A DNA stretch of 9,544 nt from CAZDIO01 sp964505555 (lineage in GTDB: Bacteria; Bdellovibrionota_C; UBA2361; SZUA-149; CAZDIO01), in the NCBI GenBank assembly GCA_964505555.1, contig CAZDIO010000081.1, positions 1 to 9,544 on the forward strand, written 5' to 3'. This document shows positions 1 to 4,963 of this stretch, in pieces. Numbering within the stretch: position 1 is the first letter of the stretch; each line of letters starts with the position of its first letter. The position numbers and the translations under genes were made by a program. The notes under the pieces are model-generated. The model had not been told where the DNA came from, made no database searches, and saw only the letters and a list, made by a program, of their open reading frames with translations.

Positions 1-1388
1 TGCTTGTTGCATCAACTCTTGGAAAGAAGAAATGATTTTGAATTCTCTCTTCAAGGGTGGAGTCGGTTTGGTTATCAATATACGTAATTCGTTGTAACGT
101 GGTAAATGAGGGATCTGTTGGTGGGACAAGATTAAATCTTCTCTCAGGGATCTTTGCTGATTGATCAAAACCGATCGCACCAATTAAGTCACCAGAAACC
201 TGTCTTGCCGCAATAAGCTGGAGTGCATAGTTGACCCCATGGAGCATCGTGTTTAACGGTTCTGGGCCGTCATGATAGTTCGGACAGTATGCCGGGCTAG
301 TGCTGTCAGTTTCCTGGCACCGATATTTATCAATAAGGTAGTGATCAGATCGGGGAGTTCCCTTTTCATCATGATAAGAAACAATGTAGCACCCATAATC
401 ATCTTTGAAATGGCGTGTTGGTTGTGTAAGTGTCCCTCTTCTTGGAGGAAGTGGAGGTAGGGAACAGTAGTAGTTATAGAGTGCTGTGTATAGCCCAGGA
501 GGTGAGCCTCCTACGAAATCACATATTGAAGGAGGCCAATTTGTCGCGGAGGGGTATGGAACGTAAGTGTTTGTGTTTATGTCTCTACAGAGATAGGGAG
601 GAGGGCGAGGAGTACAAGGATTTGTATGATCTGTATAACTGTTACATCCAACAGTGTTTGTAAGTTTAAATGCGTATTCAGTTGAGTTATCTCTTCCGTA
701 ACGTTCATAAGGGTGGTGCGTTTCCATAGTGGAGGAACGGGAGAGATCTACAAGTAGCACTCCATGATGAGGAACAATTGCTGCGGTAGCAGTAGATTGA
801 AGTGGGATATAATCTTGTCCAATTACCTTTGCAAATAAAGTACGAAGCGGTGAGTCAGGACGTAGTCGGAGATCTGCTCTAAATGCATTAGGAGTTATGT
901 TTGCTTGATTGGGATCGTTGAAATCTAGCTCTTGAAAACATGGCCCAGCCCAACTTCCGTTGTTGCAGGGACAAGGAGTTGGTTTATTTGTACAATCATT
1001 AGGCGGAAAGAAGTGCCATACACCTGGGGTTATCTTACCATTTGCGCCATCTGTTGAAGTTGAAGCGGTTTGATTTGGGGTTACGACAGGCCCCAGTTGC
1101 ACCGTCTGATGTGAATATCCAGACAAAGAATCGCCCAACATAATATTTATCCCGGCGATCTCTGCTGCCCGATCTCGTGAAGCATACAGTTTGTTAAGAG
1201 AATTTCCTGATGCACTTCCAAAAGCATTTAAGGCTGCAAGGGCTACGTATTCTGTTGTGTGTTTGCACGGCGTCTGCGGCGGCTTTGTTTAGTATCGCTT
1301 CAACTGCGATGTAGCGAACCACATCAATGATTGCTAAAAGAATAAAGAGCAACATCGGAAGAGCTATTCCAAACTCAATGATCGTCAC
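1..1388 (-). pseudogene. TadE/TadG-like pilus-assembly protein with VWA domain, frameshifted, C-terminus beyond window
   Basis: Read from right to left. The first segment (1388 down to about 1289) encodes a TadE-like N-terminus, VTIIEFGIALPMLLFILL, a hydrophobic pseudopilin-like helix. The reading then has to shift frame within 1250-1288. From there about 420 codons stay open without a stop to base 1. They include a VWA domain with the metal-binding DxSxS (D-L-S-R-S, codons at 734-748, after a GVLLV strand) and a later GDLIGAIGFDQSAKI stretch (about 120-170). Between these lies a Cys/Pro-rich insertion of roughly 130 residues. TadE/TadG proteins are membrane-anchored and act in Tad (Flp) pilus assembly; VWA-bearing TadG forms are known. 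The GTG at 1388 is the only start-like codon after the in-frame TAA at 1434-1436. The combination of a frameshift and a doubtful start suggests a pseudogene, but a sequencing error cannot be excluded. Confidence 0.8.
1250..1288 (-). other. Frameshift window inside the TadE/TadG-like gene
   Basis: The N-terminal frame reads ...NKAAADAVQTHN and soon stops at 1194. The frame giving TTEYVALAALNAFGSASG continues to the window edge. In the second frame a TAA at 1289-1291 blocks reading further upstream, so the switch must lie between there and the loss of similarity near 1250. The best join is in the AC-rich stretch around 1253-1266, where removing one base gives a smooth ADAVQTH-TEYVALAAL reading. 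No slippery homopolymer is present, which argues against programmed frameshifting. Confidence 0.75.
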
Positions 1389-1436
1389 ACCCCGGGCGCT
1401 TCTCTCCTCTGAGGAGACACTCCTCCGGCTACCTTA

Positions 1437-1505
1437 GAGGCACAGAGTAAAGACACAGAGTAAAGGGGTTTTATTGATCTTCTCTGCGGCTCTGTGCCTC
1501 TGTGG
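1437..1505. repeat. Palindromic CACAGAG-type element (copy 1)
   Basis: GAGGCACAGAG at 1437-1447 is inverted exactly as CTCTGTGCCTC at 1490-1500. The left side also holds a 12-bp direct repeat, CACAGAGTAAAG (1441-1452 and 1454-1465). The right side is three 8-bp units of the form CTCTGNGN (1482-1489, 1490-1497, 1498-1505). The element lies in the 223-nt divergent gap between the TadE/TadG-like gene and the lipoprotein gene and ends next to the pilus gene's damaged 5' end. It shares its core with the element at 2071-2159. No clear promoter was found in the rest of the gap (1506-1611). Confidence 0.75.
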
Positions 1506-1611
1506 TTCTATAAATCTTCTTTCAGATTTTTAACTTAATGGCCGTGAGTAAGGTCTTGGAATAAGATGGTTTTTTAATGCGTGGGTTTTTCAAAATGTTA
1601 AATGTGAGGAG

Positions 1612-2028
1612 ATGAACCGTAAGAGTGTAAAAAGAGCCGTTTTTCTTCTCATCTTTGGGGTGTGCTGTTCGTGCAGCAGGGAGGATATCCCACAAGGGAA
1701 AATTCTCCTTAAAAATGACATCCTCGATAAAGAGTATAACTCCTTTGTGGTGGATCAGGTGATCACCTCTAACGGTTTATCAAACTTCCATGTAGTGATT
1801 AAGCCGGGAGAGAAACGGCTCATACCCTATAAGGAGGTAACTTCGCTCCGCTTTGCTCGCCAGTATGCAGATCATACGAAGATCTATCAGGTGAAGTGCC
1901 CAGCAGAGAGAAAAGTAGGAATATTAATGAAGTTAATCGATGTGCACACAAATAGATTAGATGGTGGATGTGTGCTTACAAAAAGAGGAAAGAGTATTAA
2001 GGGTGGAGCAGTGGCGTGGGAGGAATGA
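1612..2028 (+). CDS. Putative lipoprotein, 138 aa, unknown function
   Basis: The protein begins with a basic N-region (MNRKSVKRA), a hydrophobic stretch VFLLIFGV, and a cysteine cluster CCSCS at residues 18-22. Cys21 after Ser20 is the likeliest lipidation site, though the lipobox is imperfect, with Cys rather than an aliphatic residue at -3. The mature part (about 118 residues) is mixed polar with short beta-like segments such as FHVVIKPGEKRLIPY, and two further cysteines (in VKCPAER and GGCVLTK) that could pair in the periplasm. A GAGGAG motif directly abuts the ATG, closer than a normal ribosome-binding site, so the start is uncertain, but no better in-frame start exists. I do not recognise the family. 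The gene is divergent from the TadE/TadG-like gene and convergent with the six-cysteine gene. Confidence 0.65.
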   Translation: MNRKSVKRAVFLLIFGVCCSCSREDIPQGKILLKNDILDKEYNSFVVDQVITSNGLSNFHVVIKPGEKRLIPYKEVTSLRFARQYADHTKIYQVKCPAERKVGILMKLIDVHTNRLDGGCVLTKRGKSIKGGAVAWEE

Positions 2029-2070
2029 TGTGTGGACTAGTAAGTCTTATAAAATAACAGTTTATGATTA

Positions 2071-2159
2071 TTGAACACAGAGTTTCACAGGGTTGCACAG
2101 AGTTAAGAGAAAAGACTTCTAATTTAACTCTGTGTAACCCTGTGAAACTCTGTGTTCAA
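2071..2159. repeat. Long palindromic CACAGAG-type element (copy 2), 36-bp arms
   Basis: The left arm 2071-2106 and right arm 2124-2159 are inverted copies over 36 positions with one mismatch (G at 2095 against the equivalent A), around a 17-nt loop. Each arm is itself periodic: the left arm holds three 10-bp units NCACAGRGTT at 2075-2084, 2085-2094 and 2095-2104, mirrored on the right. The element fills the gap between two convergent genes, so its transcript could form a strong hairpin on either strand and slow or end transcription. It lacks a following T-tract and is not a canonical terminator. It is probably a mobile or dispersed palindromic repeat related to the one at 1437-1505. Confidence 0.85.
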
Positions 2160-2197
2160 CCTTCCCTTCTCCGCTCGTAGGGCGTTTCAGGCAGATT

Positions 2198-2416
2198 TTA
2201 TAAATACTCACAATGGAAGCTAGAAGTTCCACCCTGACCTTTACAAGCGGCAAGCGTGGCTTTTAAGAGATCGTTGCAGTCACAGTAAATGCAACCCAAA
2301 CTTACCTCTGTATTGTTTCGACACTCACCATAAGATCCCCTTTCAGGAGCCTTGAGTGCGAAAGCATTTGAAGAGAATCCAAGAATTAAAACGAAAAGCA
2401 CGAAGCATTTTTTCAT
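2198..2416 (-). CDS. Small secreted six-cysteine protein, 72 aa
   Basis: The product starts MKKCFVLFVLILGFSSNAFA, a textbook Sec signal peptide with a likely cut after Ala20 (A-F-A), leaving a mature protein of about 52 residues. The mature part has six cysteines at residues 32, 42, 45, 47, 58 and 69 (spacing C-x9-C-x2-C-x-C-x10-C-x10-C), enough for three disulfides or a compact metal site. I chose the ATG at 2416 because AAAGGA (2426-2431) lies 9 nt upstream; a TTG two codons earlier is too close to that site. I do not recognise the family. The gene is convergent with the lipoprotein gene across the palindrome and divergent from the 2627 gene. Secretion to the periplasm or outside is inferred from the signal peptide. 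Confidence 0.7.
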   Translation of the reverse strand: MKKCFVLFVLILGFSSNAFALKAPERGSYGECRNNTEVSLGCIYCDCNDLLKATLAACKGQGGTSSFHCEYL

Positions 2417-2425
2417 AACCAATAG

Positions 2426-2431
2426 TCCTTT
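2426..2431 (-). promoter_or_regulatory. Ribosome-binding site of the six-cysteine protein gene
   Basis: On the minus strand this reads AAAGGA, 9 nt before the ATG at 2416 but only 3 nt before the TTG at 2422. It therefore supports the ATG as the start. Confidence 0.5.
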
Positions 2432-2437
2432 AAATTA

Positions 2438-2462
2438 GTCTACCGTTACGTCCCCAGTAGAC
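2438..2462 (-). promoter_or_regulatory. Inverted repeat in the leader of the six-cysteine gene
   Basis: GTCTAC (2438-2443) and GTAGAC (2457-2462) are perfect inverted copies around a 13-nt loop, just upstream of the ribosome-binding site. The transcript leader could form a small hairpin or the DNA could bind a dimeric regulator. The arms are only 6 bp, so chance is possible. Confidence 0.25.
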
Positions 2463-2497
2463 GATCGCTAACCTGTATAAGAACGTTATGGAGAGTT

Positions 2498-2515
2498 TTG
2501 ATAAACGTGTATCAA
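2498..2515. promoter_or_regulatory. Palindrome in the divergent intergenic region, possible operator
   Basis: TTGATAAACGTGTATCAA is an 18-bp palindrome with a single mismatched pair, centred on ACGT. It lies between the divergent genes starting at 2416 (minus) and 2627 (plus), a natural place for an operator acting on both. No convincing -35/-10 pair was found around it, so the regulatory role is inference. Confidence 0.3.
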
Positions 2516-2626
2516 TTAACTAGCGCACCTAAAATCATTCTCAAATCTCACAGGAACGTTTAAAGGAGTGTTCGGCATAACAACAGGGAGGGGGAGAAAT
2601 TAGGTTATAGAAGATGTTTTAGAGAG

Positions 2627-3640
2627 ATGCCGGAACCAAAGTCGACCTCACCCTTAGCACTACAATCATCGCTTGAAAGCGTTGCGGGAGTAACTACTTC
2701 CTCTCCACCGGGAGAACGAATGGCACTTAATCTTCCCACAGCAAAAGAGCGCATTTTGAATTTTCCGGCATATGAGGATCTCCTTAAAAACTCTCAATCC
2801 GAAGATAAGTCTTTAGAGCCAACAGTAAAAACTCCTTCAAAAACCTCTTCACTGCTCTCACTTCGTTCAGAGAGTGATCTATCACTCGAATCCCAAAACG
2901 AAGAACATTCTTACTCTGGAATATTTACAACACCAGTAAAACTTATACTGGAACCCCCTCACGCGAATACTGAACAGGAGAAGCAGACAAAGTTTCCAGC
3001 CTCACTTACGCTTACTGCTGAGATTACTAAAGATGGAGTTTTGAATCTTCATCGATTCTCAAGTGGTAATCTTCCTATTCGTGCCGCGGTTCTTGTTCAA
3101 GACAAGCATCATGATGCAGTCGATAACCTTCTTGGGTATCGTGTTCTCACCGATGGGCCACTTCAGCTTCGAGTTGGGTCGATTGATGGATTGATCACTC
3201 CGATTAACAGCGATGGGTCGTTTAATCCGTGTGCGCTTCCAGATGCAAAGATGGGGATATTTAGTGGGAAAGATATATATTTGAAAGAGGCTTCGGCAAG
3301 GTTTGCAATACCAATTGACATCCGCGTTGGTTTAGAAGGAAGTCTCTATAATGATGGCAAAAATAAATTCACTGTTTCTGGAAATATCGGAGTAGTAGGA
3401 TTTCTAGGAGAGGTTGAGGCAAGAGTTCGGGTAAAAGATGTTCGAGTAATGGGAACTTCCATTGGGTCAGCCTCTCTTAGTGTGACTGAAGAGAATGATA
3501 TTTCTATTGCGGCAGGATGGTATGGAAAATATACTCGCGGAGAGGGGGATTTAAAGCAATCCTATGGCGTTGGGATTACGGCAGCAGGGGAGAGTCCGAT
3601 GCTAGTGTTTGGGGGCCATATACCTATCCCATTAAATTAA
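2627..3640 (+). CDS. Uncharacterised 337-aa protein, Ser/Thr/Pro-rich N-terminus and beta-rich C-terminal domain
   Basis: Residues 1 to about 115 are low-complexity, rich in Ser, Thr, Pro, Glu and Lys (for example SLLSLRSESDLSLESQ), and probably disordered. From about 120 to the end the sequence alternates like beta-strands, with many Gly turns, and closes with GVGITAAGESPMLVFGGHIP. There is no signal peptide, membrane segment or recognisable catalytic motif, so I assign no function. The start is ambiguous: the ATG at 2627 has AGAGAG directly against it, while an in-frame ATG at 2720 (residue 32, MALNLPTAKER) has GGGAG at a normal distance and may be the real start. The small lipoprotein gene begins 36 nt downstream on the same strand, so the two may be cotranscribed. 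The beta-rich half could belong to a surface or translocated protein, but that is speculation. Confidence 0.65.
   Translation: MPEPKSTSPLALQSSLESVAGVTTSSPPGERMALNLPTAKERILNFPAYEDLLKNSQSEDKSLEPTVKTPSKTSSLLSLRSESDLSLESQNEEHSYSGIFTTPVKLILEPPHANTEQEKQTKFPASLTLTAEITKDGVLNLHRFSSGNLPIRAAVLVQDKHHDAVDNLLGYRVLTDGPLQLRVGSIDGLITPINSDGSFNPCALPDAKMGIFSGKDIYLKEASARFAIPIDIRVGLEGSLYNDGKNKFTVSGNIGVVGFLGEVEARVRVKDVRVMGTSIGSASLSVTEENDISIAAGWYGKYTRGEGDLKQSYGVGITAAGESPMLVFGGHIPIPLN
2709..2714 (+). promoter_or_regulatory. Ribosome-binding site favouring an internal start at 2720
   Basis: CGGGAG lies 5 nt before the in-frame ATG at 2720. This is a better-spaced site than anything before the ATG at 2627, and would give a 306-residue product. 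Confidence 0.35.
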
Positions 3641-3676
3641 CTGAATTACCGTATGGAATCTATAAAAGGCGTAAAT

Positions 3677-3883
3677 ATGAAAAAGATGAAGCATCTCTAT
3701 CTGTTTTTTTTCTTCGCAATGATGATTTCTATGCTTGGAGGTTGTGCCCCTGTGGAAGAGGGCACGGGAAAGGCACTTTCAAACGTTGGTAGTGTGATCA
3801 AGCATGAAGGTGGAAAGATCTGGATGCCTGCACCGGGTTCTTCAAAGAAGAGAAAGGACTTTGATAGTGGAGAGAGTTATTAG
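3677..3883 (+). CDS. Small lipoprotein, 68 aa
   Basis: The product starts MKKMKHLYLFFFFAMMISML and then GGCAP, a clear lipoprotein signal peptide with a lipobox ending L-G-G-C. The Cys is the likely lipid-anchored first residue of a mature protein of about 45 residues. I prefer the ATG at 3677 over an in-frame ATG at 3653, because the shorter form puts the Lys-rich N-region at the very start and has AAAAGG 8 nt upstream. The mature part (VEEGTGKALSNVGSVIKHEGGK) faintly recalls entericidin-like small lipoproteins in its GxGK...G..I pattern, but this is weak and I would not name it so. The C-terminus is Lys/Ser-rich and hydrophilic. It follows the 337-residue gene by 36 nt, possibly in one transcript. 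Confidence 0.7.
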   Translation: MKKMKHLYLFFFFAMMISMLGGCAPVEEGTGKALSNVGSVIKHEGGKIWMPAPGSSKKRKDFDSGESY

Positions 3884-3937
3884 CTCGTATAAAACTCTCT
3901 AAATGCATTAAGATGAGAAATGTAGTATTATTTAATC

Positions 3938-4147
3938 GTGGCCATAGACACTAGCAAAATCGATATCGATTCTCCCGCCGTAATAAAAGTGCGAAGACGT
4001 GAAGAGTTGCTTCGTAAGGTAATCGATCGATATCCAACGGCGGACAAAGAAAATGTGTGGCACACCTTAGTTCTCTTAGAGAGTCCTCCTTTAGAGCGGT
4101 TGGAAGGGGCGCTACGCCGAAGTGGAAAATGTATCAAACGTAAATAG
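3938..4147 (+). CDS. Small charged protein, 69 aa, GTG start, unknown function
   Basis: The reading frame starts at GTG (an in-frame TAG lies 15 nt upstream and there is no ATG). It encodes a protein rich in Arg, Glu and Leu that looks mainly helical: IKVRRREELLRKVIDRYP, then ENVWHTLVLLESPPLERLE, ending in the basic GKCIKRK. There is no signal peptide, so it is probably cytoplasmic. No good ribosome-binding site is visible. The stop lies only 4 nt from the stop of the convergent SAM hydrolase gene. An antisense frame over almost the same span (3928-4137) is also open, which tempers confidence; I prefer the plus frame for its amphipathic-helix pattern and same-strand placement after the lipoprotein gene. 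The family is not recognised. Confidence 0.5.
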   Translation: MAIDTSKIDIDSPAVIKVRRREELLRKVIDRYPTADKENVWHTLVLLESPPLERLEGALRRSGKCIKRK

Positions 4148-4151
4148 TAAT

Positions 4152-4961
4152 TTATATCCTAACATCAACCCAATCCCCAATTCGGCAGGGGAATTCTTCT
4201 ATGAAGCGGCCTTGGTTTTTGGCGATCTCGATTCGTCCGTAGTCGTCTTTAAAGATAATATTTTCATTACGAGAAACATCTCCAAAAGTAGTGCCGTAAG
4301 GGAGGGTTGTTTCCTTTCCCGAAGAGAACTTGAGATGAATACTCGCCCCAAGTTTTGGTTCGTGTTTTTCCCACTCTCCATGGAGAATGTTTAAATGCAT
4401 CGAGCCAAAGCGATTGATCTGAATTATCTGTGCGTGAAAAGCACCGTTATCAAAAGTCGCCTCCCCGTAAGGTGCCGCTACGAGACTCTCTACCTGAAGA
4501 GAAGGGCCTAAATCTGTTGGCTTGACACCGTTAGCGAGGTGCGCTGCTACTGGTGCAAAGATATCTCTGCCGTGAAAAACATGAGAGACAGGTTTTCGGT
4601 GATAGGTATCATTGGTAAGGTGATACGCGCGCTTGATCCCTCCAAGGAGCCTACTTGCAGGAAGAAAGATTCCATTATCTGGTCCAACAAAATAATCTCC
4701 CCGCCCTACCTCAAGTGCAATCGCACGACGAGAGGTCCCGACTCCAGGATCGCACACACAAACATGATACCCGACCGGAAGCCAGTTTACCGTCTCCATC
4801 GTTCTTGCAGCAGCAATACGATCAAACTCTGAAATTCCATGCATGAGGTGAACAATCTTTGCTTGTGGCGCAATTGAAAAAGCCACCGCCTCCATCGTGC
4901 CCACCCCTTGGGTCTGAACACCGAAGTCACTACTAAGTGTTATTAAAGGTGGTCTGTTCAT
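4152..4961 (-). CDS. S-adenosyl-L-methionine hydrolase (adenosine-forming), DUF62 / SAM hydroxide adenosyltransferase family
   Basis: Members of this family, related to the SAM-dependent chlorinase and fluorinase, use water to split SAM into adenosine and L-methionine in the cytoplasm. The 269-residue length is normal. Visible signatures in order are SSDFG (residues 10-14), KIVHLMHGI (35-43), CVCDPGVGTSRR (68-79), GPDNGIF (93-99) and FHGRDIFAPVAAHLANG (129-145), then a smaller beta-rich C-terminal domain. The family's water-activating Asp-Arg-His triad fits Asp71, Arg78 or Arg79, and His130. The N-terminal motif differs from the common DFGxxDxYVG form: here it is DFGVQTQGVGTME, which may mark a subfamily. 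The ATG at 4961 follows the paaZ stop by 2 nt with AGAGG upstream, so it is the last gene of the paa run. Why SAM turnover should accompany phenylacetate catabolism is unclear. Confidence 0.88.
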   Translation of the reverse strand: MNRPPLITLSSDFGVQTQGVGTMEAVAFSIAPQAKIVHLMHGISEFDRIAAARTMETVNWLPVGYHVCVCDPGVGTSRRAIALEVGRGDYFVGPDNGIFLPASRLLGGIKRAYHLTNDTYHRKPVSHVFHGRDIFAPVAAHLANGVKPTDLGPSLQVESLVAAPYGEATFDNGAFHAQIIQINRFGSMHLNILHGEWEKHEPKLGASIHLKFSSGKETTLPYGTTFGDVSRNENIIFKDDYGRIEIAKNQGRFIEEFPCRIGDWVDVRI

Positions 4962-4963
4962 AT

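Noticed and set aside
272..663. Two plus-strand open frames of 62 and 77 codons
   Set aside because: They lie opposite the long VWA-encoding minus frame, have no ribosome-binding sites and show no protein-like pattern.
1506..1611. Promoter for the lipoprotein gene
   Set aside because: AT-rich stretches occur, but no -35 and -10 pair with acceptable spacing could be found by eye.
1437..2159. CRISPR-like array suggested by repeated CACAGAG units
   Set aside because: The units are 8-13 bp, arranged as palindromes with no spacers of regular length, and an ordinary gene lies between the two elements.
3517..3792. Plus-strand frame of 91 codons overlapping the 337-residue gene and the small lipoprotein
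   Set aside because: It is out of frame with both better-supported genes, and its composition (many Trp, Arg, Gly) is that of a shadow frame.
4108..4118. GGCGCTACGCC hairpin near the convergent gene ends, as a terminator
   Set aside because: The stem is only 4 bp with no T-tract on either strand, and it lies within the coding region of the small gene.
3928..4137. Minus-strand frame of 69 codons opposite the small charged protein
   Set aside because: It is Ser/Arg-rich without domain pattern or ribosome-binding site. The plus-strand frame is more protein-like, though I cannot fully exclude either.
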